A DNA stretch of 27,210 nt from assembly GCA_035532075.1 (NCBI GenBank), contig DATKRV010000081.1, positions 1 to 27,210 on the forward strand. The letters are read 5' to 3'. This DNA is from CAIVND01 sp035532075. Its GTDB lineage: Bacteria; Actinomycetota; Acidimicrobiia; Acidimicrobiales; Bog-793. Every line of letters begins with the position of its first letter. The stretch's first letter is position 1. The notes beneath the pieces are model-generated. The model did not search any database. It saw nothing but the letters and a program-made list of their open reading frames with translations, and was not told where the DNA came from. The position numbers were made by a program, and so were the translations under genes. Positions 1 through 7,687 of this stretch are shown piece by piece.

Positions 1-206
1 CGCAATGCTCGGAATTCTCACGCACCGTTTCTGGTCAACCGACACTTCGACGCATATGTCGAGACAAAACCGCAAGAATGGATATGCACGGACATGAGGG
101 TCATTCCGCCGTGGAAAGACTCATTGGAAGATACTCCACGCGCGACACTCGAGTTCCTCTCGCATCTTGCATTACTCACCCCTCAACTTGCTTACTCCAC
201 AACGTC
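1..206. other. window edge, no confident gene
   Basis: A plus-strand frame is open from base 1 to the stop at 304-306. Its last 100 bases lie antisense to the Rid-family gene, its third codon positions show no GC bias, and I recognise no domain in it. A 23-codon minus-strand frame after a GAGGGG box is also possible but unconvincing. The 3' end of an unseen gene remains possible. Confidence 0.3.
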
Positions 207-635
207 TCAACTGTCGCTTGCACTGCGCACGGCAACTGCCTCGATCTCAACGAGAAACTGGGGGCGGGCAAGTCGATCGATCACGATAAGCGTATTTGCC
301 GGATAGGGGCCTTCGCCAAAAAGCTCAGGGAAGAGCTCGCCACGCGTCTCGACAAACATCGGGACATGCTCCGCGCCAACAATGTAGGTCGTGAACTTCA
401 CGATATCGCCAAAATCCATTCCAGCTTCGTCGAGCACAACTCCGATATTGAGAAACACCTGCCGGACCTGAGCAGCAAAGTCTCCCTCCCCAACCGTCGA
501 ACCATCGGGAGCGGCGGCAATCTGTCCGGCCACGTAAAGTGTCACGCCCGGCCTTTCGATTCGGACCCCTGGCGAGAACATGCCCCCCGGTTTGCTGAGA
601 CGCTTGGGATGCAAGAAAGCAATTGACTCGAACAT
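207..635 (-). CDS. divergent Rid-family (YjgF/YER057c/UK114) protein
   Basis: A 142-residue protein with the chorismate-mutase-like Rid fold. Visible family segments are YVAGQIA (34-40), the DIVKFTTYIV strand (77-86) and the terminal VEIEAVAV (129-136). Canonical RidA hydrolyses reactive enamines and imines using an arginine in a PAR(S/T) motif. Here that motif is PANT with Asn at 114, so 2-aminoacrylate deaminase activity is doubtful and the protein probably belongs to another Rid subfamily. The ATG at 635 follows AAGGAGG four bases upstream; a GTG directly before it is possible but too close to the box. It lies 43 bases downstream of the SDR gene on the same strand with the same style of ribosome site, so the two are probably one transcript. 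The substrate is unknown; a catabolic role beside the SDR is inference. Confidence 0.87.
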   Translation of the reverse strand: MFESIAFLHPKRLSKPGGMFSPGVRIERPGVTLYVAGQIAAAPDGSTVGEGDFAAQVRQVFLNIGVVLDEAGMDFGDIVKFTTYIVGAEHVPMFVETRGELFPELFGEGPYPANTLIVIDRLARPQFLVEIEAVAVRSASDS

Positions 636-678
636 CACCCCTCCTTATGGGGTACACAGGTGGCACACGACGAGTTGC

Positions 679-1437
679 TCACGGCCTCTTGGTGCTTATG
701 ATCTGGCCGTTGGCATCTCCCATCACAAGTTCGAGCAGGGCTTTTGCAGGAACCTCAGGTGCAAGCAAATCGCCAGCAAGAAATCGCTGCATGAAACGCT
801 GGTGAAATTCTTCACCGACCACCGAAGGATCTTGAGAGCGAATGTAGGTCTGCATCTCGGTATCGACGATTCCAGGTCGCAGTGCATTTACCGTGACGCC
901 AGTTCCTGAAAGTTCTGCAGCAAGGTTCAGCGTATGTGCCTCAAGTCCCGATTTCGTCGTGACGTACGCGTTATAAGCGTCTTCACGTGTCAGGTTACCC
1001 ACCGCTCCAGTCGAGATATTCACGATTCTCCCCCAGCCACTTGCGAGCATCGGCGACAGTAGCGACCGCGTCAGACGAACGGGGGCGAGAAGGTTTACCG
1101 CACAGGCGTGCTCCCAGGCGTCAATACTGATCGTCGAAAAGGTTCCGAGTGGTCCTACCACCGCAGCATTGTTGATCAAGATGTCAATCGGGCCAAACCG
1201 CTCGGCCGCTCGGCGGCAGATCTGATCCATCGCAGCGGCATCGGTGACGTCGGCGACACCAGCTAGCGCATTCCCGCCGTTACCTTTGATTCCCTCAACG
1301 GTTTCATCGACTTCGTCTGCGCTGCGCGCAACGACAACAACGTCAGCTCCTGATACGGCAAGGACGCGGGCGATCGCCTGCCCAATTCCGCGACCTCCTC
1401 CGGTCACTAGCGCGACATGTCCTGACAGATTCGACAT
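679..1437 (-). CDS. SDR-family NAD(P)-dependent oxidoreductase
   Basis: A 252-residue classical short-chain dehydrogenase/reductase. It has the Rossmann dinucleotide motif TGGGRGIG (12-19), NNAA (89-92), a conserved Asn at 114, catalytic Ser142, and the YxxxK pair Tyr158/Lys162. The family oxidises or reduces hydroxyl/keto groups with NAD(P)(H). The frame is open 29 codons further upstream, but the ATG at 1437 sits right after a GGAGGGG box and begins just before the first Rossmann strand, so I use it. It is divergent from the MDMPI-type gene, with 80 bases between them that must hold both promoters. The Rid-family gene follows on the same strand. The substrate cannot be told from the sequence; 3-oxoacyl-ACP reductase-like annotation would be a generic label. 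Confidence 0.93.
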   Translation of the reverse strand: MSNLSGHVALVTGGGRGIGQAIARVLAVSGADVVVVARSADEVDETVEGIKGNGGNALAGVADVTDAAAMDQICRRAAERFGPIDILINNAAVVGPLGTFSTISIDAWEHACAVNLLAPVRLTRSLLSPMLASGWGRIVNISTGAVGNLTREDAYNAYVTTKSGLEAHTLNLAAELSGTGVTVNALRPGIVDTEMQTYIRSQDPSVVGEEFHQRFMQRFLAGDLLAPEVPAKALLELVMGDANGQIISTKRP

Positions 1438-1517
1438 CACCCCTCCATTTTCATCGTCTCTCGAGCATGCAGCCAAATTACTCAGGGAGCCAAAAAGACG
1501 CAGGTTAGGATTTGCAT

Positions 1518-2264
1518 ATGCCAAACTACCCGCTCTCTCGGGACCTCTATCAACGTCTCTTTGCAGAAGAATCGAATGCCTTTGGCGATGCCTACCTCAA
1601 GTCGCGTCCCGACGAGATGGTTCCGAATTGCCCCGAATGGAATGTCGCCCAGCTCGGCGCGCATATTGCCTCGATCTACCACCGGATAGCAGAACTCATC
1701 CGGATCGTCTCTCTTGAACCACTCGATCCGAAGAACTTCCTCTCCCCAACAGATCCCGGGGAGGTTCTCGACCACTACCGGGAGGGGGCGGAGAGGCTTT
1801 CTGTCCTATTCATCGACCTCGACCCGATGATGCCGATCTGGACCTTTACGGGAATCCGGCCCGCGCTGTTCTGGATGCGTCGGATGACGCACGAAACCAT
1901 GGTCCACGCCTTTGATCTCGAAGAGATCCATCCTCCACTCCACGATCCAAAGGCTCCGGCGATAGCGGACGGTATCGACGAGTTCTTCTCCGCCCAACTT
2001 CCCGGAAAAATTTCCCGGAAACATGTACCAGGATTAAACGGCCGGCTTGCGCTCACAGCCACAGACAGCAAGGACCGTTGGGTGATCGATCTCGCTCCTG
2101 ACCGCCTTGACGTCGTCTCCGAAAATGCCACCGCAGATGCAGAACTCACCGGCACCGCACGTGACCTTCTCATGTACCTCTGGCGACGCGGATTTGCTCC
2201 TGCACTTGAAAAGACCGGGGATCTCGACCTGATCATGACCTACTACCGAGACGTCCGGCTCTGA
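1518..2264 (+). CDS. maleylpyruvate isomerase family / mycothiol-dependent DinB-fold protein
   Basis: A 248-residue protein of the DinB/MDMPI superfamily. The N-terminal four-helix part contains the family signature VPNCPEWNVAQLGAHI (35-50) and the helix RRMTHETMVHAFDLE (121-135). His49, Glu126 and His130 match the metal triad known for mycothiol-dependent maleylpyruvate isomerase. The C-terminal ~90 residues look like the MDMPI C-terminal domain, with ATADAELTGTARDLLMYLWRR. Proteins of this type use mycothiol, the actinobacterial thiol, but most members have unknown substrates, so isomerase activity is not established. The ATG at 1518 has TTAGGA about eight bases upstream; a TTG two codons earlier is less likely. 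It ends 19 bases from the end of the convergent CMD-family gene. Confidence 0.87.
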   Translation: MPNYPLSRDLYQRLFAEESNAFGDAYLKSRPDEMVPNCPEWNVAQLGAHIASIYHRIAELIRIVSLEPLDPKNFLSPTDPGEVLDHYREGAERLSVLFIDLDPMMPIWTFTGIRPALFWMRRMTHETMVHAFDLEEIHPPLHDPKAPAIADGIDEFFSAQLPGKISRKHVPGLNGRLALTATDSKDRWVIDLAPDRLDVVSENATADAELTGTARDLLMYLWRRGFAPALEKTGDLDLIMTYYRDVRL

Positions 2265-2283
2265 ATCACGCAACCGGGGCTGA

Positions 2284-2877
2284 TCATTCAAAGATCGGTA
2301 GAGCGCCATCGGGGAGCGGCACCCGGAACACCCGCAGCGCCAGCGCGGTGTATTCATAAAAACCAACGAGTACGACGAGATCGACGAGAACAACATCACC
2401 AAGTGCCGCGACCGCTCTCTCATAGAGCGCATCGTCAAGGTCACGATGGATAAGGAGCGCAGCGACAACTTCACGTACGAGTCGCTCGTGTGGTCGAAAG
2501 CTCACCGAGTCGCTGCCCGATCTCATAGCTTCGAGTTCGGTCTCGCTCAGCCCCGAGGAAAGGCCAATAGCGCGATGGGCATAAAACTCGAACTCGCTCC
2601 TCTCGTGTCGCGCCACTTCGAGAATCGCAATCTCTCGGGACCGATCATCGAGCTGAGTTGAATAGCGCACAACAGCGCCGAGTTGCTGAGTCGCCTCACC
2701 AACGACTGGATCAATCAGCATCGCATTGAAAGGGCCGTGCATCCTCCCTTGCGTATCCGTTATCGGAGTCGTACGCGGCGTATCCTTCCGAGGACCTCCG
2801 AGAATATGCTCGTAGAGTGCGTGTTGAGCTTCATCGAGATCACTCTTGCCGAGCCATCTCAGCCGTCCGTGCAACAT
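2284..2877 (-). CDS. carboxymuconolactone decarboxylase (CMD/AhpD-like) family protein
   Basis: A 197-residue all-helical protein of the CMD superfamily. The core helices are LDDRSREIAILEVARHERSE (about 76-95) followed by FEFYAHRAIGLSSGLSETELEAM, the usual CMD motif in which a Glu and a His flank the active site. The CxxC of peroxidase-active AhpD is absent, and I see no cysteine at all, so a thiol-based peroxidase role is unlikely; a gamma-carboxymuconolactone decarboxylase-like or unknown role remains. The ATG follows GGAGG by five bases. It lies 72 bases downstream of holB on the same strand, so it may share the topA transcript or have its own promoter in that AT-richer gap. The substrate is not evident. 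Confidence 0.85.
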   Translation of the reverse strand: MLHGRLRWLGKSDLDEAQHALYEHILGGPRKDTPRTTPITDTQGRMHGPFNAMLIDPVVGEATQQLGAVVRYSTQLDDRSREIAILEVARHERSEFEFYAHRAIGLSSGLSETELEAMRSGSDSVSFRPHERLVREVVAALLIHRDLDDALYERAVAALGDVVLVDLVVLVGFYEYTALALRVFRVPLPDGALPIFE

Positions 2878-2949
2878 CTCAACCTCCGTCTATTCACCGA
2901 AATCAATTACATAAAGGCAAGAGGACTCTTTTCGCGATCTGTACGCGGC

Positions 2950-4032
2950 TCATGCCGAGAGATCGCCGAGGTGTGCAAAAAGCGCCTGGAGCAAAAGCGT
3001 CTCGTTGGGATTCCGCGAGAGATATTTCGCTGCCTCATCAATCGCCCTGCATGCCTCTTCCAGCGCGCCAACGCGGCGCGGCTTCGTCTGCGCAACAGAG
3101 AGCTGGGCGAGATAGACCCCAGCAAGTGTTGCAAGCCCCGATCGAAGCTCGTCGATGCGGACGCGACGCTGTTCACGTTTGTGGCGTTCTTCAATGCCCT
3201 TGAGTCCAAATATGCGGCGTTCTCCCGCAATTTTGGCTGCACTCTCGAACTCCGCGAGTTCGAGCTGTTGTCGCTCGCGCACCACTGAGACAATCTCGTC
3301 GACTCCAGCAAGTAACGCGATAACGGTCTTTGCCACCGAGGATCCCGTCCCATCGAGTTGGCTTGGTACCGCTCTCCATTTTTCTTGACGTTCGCGAAAC
3401 CCGAGGTCACCGACCAGAAGACGTGCTCGGTCAATGTTCCCAAACGACGCGGTCGCAACTGAACTCGCGAGCGTTCGCTCATAACCCTCGCCCACGAGAG
3501 CCTCGGTGATCGCCTCGACGCCGATTGAATGGAAAGGGACGGTCACACAGCGACTTGCGATGGTGACAAGCGAGGCGGGAAGCGTGTCGGCAACTACGAT
3601 GAAGACCGTTGTCGAAGGCGGCTCCTCAATGGTTTTGAGCAGCGCGGGAGCTGCCCCAGCTACGAGGTGAAAGTCCGTGAGAATCAATACCTGGCGGCTC
3701 GATGCATTCGGCGATCTTTGAGCGACGAGCGATATCTCCCGGGCCTCGTCGATCGAGATAGCCGCCCCCTGTCGCTCAAATACGGTGATGTCGGGGTGCA
3801 GGCCTAGTAACGCATCACGACAAGATTCACAGCTCCCACAGCCGCCGGACGGACAGACCAGCGCAGAGGCAAACGCCCTTGCCGAGTCAAGTTTGCCAGT
3901 CCCGGCTGGGCCCAAGAAGAGGTACGCGTGAACACTTCTCGATATTGACGACTGCAATATTTCGCGCGCCAGCCGTTGGCCCACCATCCCATTGAGTACC
4001 GGTGCGCTATCGACAGCGTTGGTCAGTTCCAT
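2950..4032 (-). CDS. holB: DNA polymerase III subunit delta'
   Basis: A 360-residue clamp-loader subunit of the AAA+ family, which helps load the beta sliding clamp at the replication fork. The P-loop is GPAGTGK (41-47) but is followed by Leu48 instead of Ser/Thr, and the Walker B strand ends in TDFH (119-122) instead of DEAH. Both fit a delta' subunit that does not hydrolyse ATP. A four-cysteine zinc module (Cys60, 65, 68, 71), LLKTIEEPP (131-139) and the SRC motif (160-162) are present. The last 150 residues form the collar domain. Its ATG shares one base with the tmk stop (TGATG), so it is probably translationally coupled. The topA-tmk-holB order is common in actinobacteria. Confidence 0.94.
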   Translation of the reverse strand: MELTNAVDSAPVLNGMVGQRLAREILQSSISRSVHAYLFLGPAGTGKLDSARAFASALVCPSGGCGSCESCRDALLGLHPDITVFERQGAAISIDEAREISLVAQRSPNASSRQVLILTDFHLVAGAAPALLKTIEEPPSTTVFIVVADTLPASLVTIASRCVTVPFHSIGVEAITEALVGEGYERTLASSVATASFGNIDRARLLVGDLGFRERQEKWRAVPSQLDGTGSSVAKTVIALLAGVDEIVSVVRERQQLELAEFESAAKIAGERRIFGLKGIEERHKREQRRVRIDELRSGLATLAGVYLAQLSVAQTKPRRVGALEEACRAIDEAAKYLSRNPNETLLLQALFAHLGDLSA

Positions 4033-4655
4033 CAGTCCGAAAAGACCCCTCGGCCAAACCGCTCCACAATGACCTCACGAACCGACCGCTCGACCTCATC
4101 TACAGTCCCAGAGGCATCGATGATCACCCAGTGCTCTGCATCGGTCTCTGCGATCGATCGAAATCCTTCGAAAACGCGAACGTGGAAGTCTTCTCCCTCC
4201 GCCTCTATCCGATCGGGAACCACTCCCCTGCGCTCCAAGGATCGTTCAAATGACATATCGAGCAAGATCGTCACATCGGGAGAAAGGCCCTGCGTCGCGA
4301 TCTCACTCGCAACAATGACATCTTCGAGTGGCAAGCCACGGCCATACCCTTGATAGGCGATGGTCGATCCTAGAAACCGGTCGCAGACGACGTTGCGACC
4401 CGAACGCAACGTAGGGATGATCAGCTCCTCCACGTGCTGTGCGCGCGCAGCCGCAAGCAGAAGTAGCTCTGCACGCGGGTGAAGTTCATGTGCTCCGATC
4501 TGGAGGAGAAGGTCGCGGATTTGCTCTCCAAGCTTGGTGCCACCGGGTTCGCGAGTGAGACGTGCTCCAATCGCGCCCGCAAGGAGCGACGCCTGTGTTG
4601 ACTTGCCACAGCCCTCGCCGCCCTCGAAGACAATAAACCGTCCGATTCCTGACAT
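4032..4655 (-). CDS. tmk: thymidylate kinase
   Basis: A 207-residue dTMP kinase that phosphorylates dTMP to dTDP for DNA synthesis. The P-loop is EGGEGCGKST (11-20), followed by REPGGT (35-40), the DRF/S/AYQ motif (92-102) that binds dTMP, and a lid helix around DMSFERSLERR. The length is normal for the family. No clear Shine-Dalgarno box precedes the ATG, and the start is fixed instead by the family N-terminus. It lies 54 bases downstream of topA and overlaps holB by one base, so it should be co-transcribed with both. Confidence 0.96.
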   Translation of the reverse strand: MSGIGRFIVFEGGEGCGKSTQASLLAGAIGARLTREPGGTKLGEQIRDLLLQIGAHELHPRAELLLLAAARAQHVEELIIPTLRSGRNVVCDRFLGSTIAYQGYGRGLPLEDVIVASEIATQGLSPDVTILLDMSFERSLERRGVVPDRIEAEGEDFHVRVFEGFRSIAETDAEHWVIIDASGTVDEVERSVREVIVERFGRGVFSD

Positions 4656-4709
4656 TGTGAGAAAGACTAGGCGCTGAAAGTCCTTTCTATTTTGAACGCA
4701 AACACGATG

Positions 4710-7586
4710 TCATTCCTCAGATGCACTCCGAGAGAGCTCAGCCGACGACGTAGTACGTGTTGGCACGGCCTTTTTCCCTGCGACCTTCTGCGCCGCAGGC
4801 CTCTTGGCCGATGCCTTCTTCGCCGGGTTCTTTTTTGCAACAGACCTCTTTGTCGGACTCTTCTTTGCTGATGCCTTCTTTGCCGGACTCTTTTTTGCAA
4901 CAGACCTTTTCCCGCCGGCACGAACTCGACCACGTTTGGCCGGGGGCGGACCTGCGGCGCGCTTTTCTGCAAGCAGTTCTGCTGCCCGGTCGAGAGTCAG
5001 ACGTTCCGGATCGTCCCCCCGTCGCAGCGAGGCGTTATAGGTACCGTCGGTCACATACGGTCCAAACCGTCCCTGGCGCAGCGTGATCGGAAGTTTGACA
5101 TCCGGATCGATACCCACCTCTTTTGCCGGAGTAGCCGCGGCTCGACCAAATCGCCGCTGTTTTGGCTGGGCAAAGATCGCGAGTGCCTCATCGATACTGA
5201 TCGAAAGAAGCTGCTCTTCGGAATCGAGGGTGCGCGAGTCCGTGCCGAGCTGAATGTACGGTCCGTAGCGTCCGTTCCGAGCGATGATCTCCCCCCCGCT
5301 CGAAGGATCTGTGCCAATTGAACGAGGCAACTGAAGCAACTTGAGCGCATCGTCGAGCGAGAGCGTCTCTACCGACATCGACTTGAACAGCGAGGCTGTG
5401 CGCGGTTTCTTCTTTCCGATGGGTTCGCCGACCTGGACGTAGGGACCAAACCGTCCGTTCTTCGCAACGACTGTCTCTCCGCTATCGGGTTCGATTCCGA
5501 GTTCCCGATCTCCAGACGGTGCATTCAACAACTCAAGCGCGCGCTCGATCGTCAACTCATCGGGTGCGAGATCCTCCGGAATTTGAGCGCGGTACTCCCC
5601 GCGTTCGAGATAGGGACCAAATCTCCCCACACGTACGGTAATGAGGCGACCCTCAGGATCAAGGCCGAGCGGTAGGGTGTTGACACCTCGGGCATCGATG
5701 CTCTCGAGATTGTCAAGCACGATTGACTTGAGCCCCTTTGTCATCGTGGCTGGCGTCGAGGAACCCGGCATTACCTTTTTCGTCAACGGTTTCGCATCAC
5801 CAAAATAGAACTGCTGGAGCCATGGAACAGATTCCTGGCTACCTGCCGCGATTTCATCGAGATCATCCTCCATCGAGGCAGTAAATCCGTAGTCGATAAG
5901 CGTCGCAAAGTTGTTCTCAAGCAGTCCGACAACGGCAAAGGCAACATAGGTAGGAATCAATGCACTTTGTTTCTTCCACACATATCCGCGGTCTTGGATT
6001 GTCTGCATGATCGACGCATAGGTCGACGGACGCCCGACACCGAGATCCTCGAGGCGCTTGACGAGGGATGCTTCGGTAAATCTCGCGGGAGGCTTGGTCG
6101 CATGATCTGCTCCCGCGAAAGAGACCAGTGAAAGCACCTCTCCACTCGAAAGTGCGGGAAGCCGAAGCCCACCCTCCCGAGGGGACTCGTCGACCTCATC
6201 TTCTTCGTCCCGGTCCTCGGTGTAGACAAGAAGAAATCCAGGAGAGGTGATAACCGTCCCTGAAGCCGAAAATTCAACCGGAGTTCCCGCGCTGGCAACG
6301 CTGCTCGGGATCGTCGTTTTCGTCCCGATCTTCACGCTTGCGGTCACTCCGGCCGCGTCGATCATCTGCGATGCAACGGTTCGTTGAAAGATGAGTTCGT
6401 AAAGCCGCGCTTCGTCGGTCGCGACCTCTCGAGAGACATCGGCAGGGAGCCGAAAGGTGTCCCCCGCCGGGCGGATGGCCTCATGCGCCTCCTGGGCGTT
6501 CTTGACCTTGCGGATGTAGCTTCTCGGAGCGGTCGGCACATTGTGCACACCATAAAGTGAGACCGCAATCTCGCGCGCGGCACGCAGCGCCGTGTCCGAA
6601 AGCGTCGTCGAGTCGGTGCGCATATAGGTGATGTACCCCTGCTCGTAAAGCCGCTGTGCGGTCTGCATCGCCCTTTGGGCGGAAAAATGCAGTTTGCGCG
6701 AGGCCTCTTGCTGCAGCGTCGAGGTGATGAACGGAGCTGCCGGAGAGCGACGATAGGGACGGTCCTCGACAGATTCGACACGTAAAGGTGCTTCGGTGAG
6801 CGCTCTCGCGAGGGAACCAGCGCCCTGCTCATCTAACAAAACCACTCGATCAGGATGAATGAGATCTCCTAATGCGTTGAAGTCCTTCCCCGAAACGACC
6901 TCGCGATTGGCAACGCGAGAGAGCGCTGCAGAAAAGCTCTCCCCCTCTTTGGTCGCGACATTTGCCGCGAGACTCCACCAGGTCGCCGATCGAAATGCCA
7001 TCCTTTCTCGTTCACGCTCGACGACAACGCGAGTCGCCACGCTCTGGACGCGACCCGCACTGAGTCCTGGCATCACCTTCTTCCAGAGCACCGGCGAGAG
7101 TTCGTATCCATACAGCCGATCCAGGATGCGGCGCGTCTCCTGCGCGTCAACCAGCCTCCGATCAAGCTCTCGCGGATTCGCAATCGCCTTGTCAATTGCC
7201 GATTTCGTGATCTCGTGAAAGACCATTCTCTTGACCTCGACCCTGGGCGAGAGCACCTCGAGAAGGTGCCAAGCGATGGACTCTCCCTCCCGGTCCTCAT
7301 CTGTCGCGAGGTAGACAATTGAGGCATTTTTCACCAGGCCCTGTAACTTCTTGACCTGCTGGATCCGGCTCGCCGAGACAACATAGAGCGCCTTGAAGTC
7401 ATTGTCGACATCTACTCCAAGGCGCGCCCAGGACTCTCCCTTGTAGGCGGCGGGAATCTCCTTGGCGGATCCGGGCAGGTCACGAATGTGTCCGACCGAG
7501 GGCTCGACGATGAAGTCGTCTCCCAAAAACCGCGCGATGGTTTTCGCCTTGGCCGGAGATTCCACGATGACGAGCGCTTTTGCCAT
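4710..7586 (-). CDS. topA: type IA DNA topoisomerase I
   Basis: A 958-residue topoisomerase that relaxes negative supercoils by a single-strand break. The Toprim domain starts the protein, with Glu9 in IVESPAKAKT and acidic residues Asp96, Asp98 and Glu100 in DEDREGE. The catalytic tyrosine is Tyr321 in YITYMRTDST. The C-terminal region carries four TopA repeats seen as GRFGPY/GRYGPY motifs, then a lysine/alanine-rich tail of about 90 residues partly built from 20-residue repeats. There are no zinc-finger cysteines, as expected in actinobacteria. The frame is open 27 codons further upstream, but the ATG at 7586 begins exactly at the conserved MAKALVIVESP start. A TTGTCA/TATCCT promoter lies upstream. 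It is first in topA-tmk-holB. Confidence 0.97.
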   Translation of the reverse strand: MAKALVIVESPAKAKTIARFLGDDFIVEPSVGHIRDLPGSAKEIPAAYKGESWARLGVDVDNDFKALYVVSASRIQQVKKLQGLVKNASIVYLATDEDREGESIAWHLLEVLSPRVEVKRMVFHEITKSAIDKAIANPRELDRRLVDAQETRRILDRLYGYELSPVLWKKVMPGLSAGRVQSVATRVVVERERERMAFRSATWWSLAANVATKEGESFSAALSRVANREVVSGKDFNALGDLIHPDRVVLLDEQGAGSLARALTEAPLRVESVEDRPYRRSPAAPFITSTLQQEASRKLHFSAQRAMQTAQRLYEQGYITYMRTDSTTLSDTALRAAREIAVSLYGVHNVPTAPRSYIRKVKNAQEAHEAIRPAGDTFRLPADVSREVATDEARLYELIFQRTVASQMIDAAGVTASVKIGTKTTIPSSVASAGTPVEFSASGTVITSPGFLLVYTEDRDEEDEVDESPREGGLRLPALSSGEVLSLVSFAGADHATKPPARFTEASLVKRLEDLGVGRPSTYASIMQTIQDRGYVWKKQSALIPTYVAFAVVGLLENNFATLIDYGFTASMEDDLDEIAAGSQESVPWLQQFYFGDAKPLTKKVMPGSSTPATMTKGLKSIVLDNLESIDARGVNTLPLGLDPEGRLITVRVGRFGPYLERGEYRAQIPEDLAPDELTIERALELLNAPSGDRELGIEPDSGETVVAKNGRFGPYVQVGEPIGKKKPRTASLFKSMSVETLSLDDALKLLQLPRSIGTDPSSGGEIIARNGRYGPYIQLGTDSRTLDSEEQLLSISIDEALAIFAQPKQRRFGRAAATPAKEVGIDPDVKLPITLRQGRFGPYVTDGTYNASLRRGDDPERLTLDRAAELLAEKRAAGPPPAKRGRVRAGGKRSVAKKSPAKKASAKKSPTKRSVAKKNPAKKASAKRPAAQKVAGKKAVPTRTTSSAELSRSASEE
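4810..4919. repeat. 60-bp tandem repeat in the topA tail
   Basis: Two near-identical 60-base units, starting at 4810 and 4870 (the second covers about 50 bases), encode the 20-residue lysine-rich repeat of the TopA tail, with KKASAKK/KKNPAKKASAKR-type sequence. Only a few substitutions separate the copies, which suggests recent duplication and likely length variation between strains. Confidence 0.85.
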
Positions 7587-7614
7587 ATACCTAGCCCTGT
7601 CGAGATTGTGGCGA

Positions 7615-7643
7615 AGGATAACGACCGACTCGGTCGATGACAA
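7615..7643 (-). promoter_or_regulatory. probable topA promoter
   Basis: On the minus strand TTGTCA (7643-7638) is followed by a 17-base spacer and TATCCT (7620-7615), matching five and four of six consensus positions. Initiation about seven bases on gives a leader of roughly 20 bases before the topA ATG at 7586. It lies in the 101-base gap between the end of the permease gene and topA. Confidence 0.55.
7622..7636. promoter_or_regulatory. perfect dyad between the -35 and -10 of topA
   Basis: CGACCGA C TCGGTCG is a perfect inverted repeat with 7-bp arms and one central base. It fills 15 of the 17 spacer bases of the proposed topA promoter. Its position suits an operator for a spacer-binding regulator, or an element that tunes the promoter to supercoiling. 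The regulator is unknown. Confidence 0.45.
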
Positions 7644-7687
7644 CTGCGACCCAGCTGACCTGCCCAAACACCCTTACGGCTGCCGGC

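Noticed and set aside
78..626. 182-codon plus-strand ORF at the left end
   Set aside because: Most of it is antisense to the Rid-family gene, which has clear family motifs and a strong ribosome site.
4757..5086. Plus-strand phenylalanine-rich ORFs resembling membrane proteins
   Set aside because: They are antisense to the AAG/GCC-rich codons of the lysine-rich TopA tail; the hydrophobicity is a by-product.
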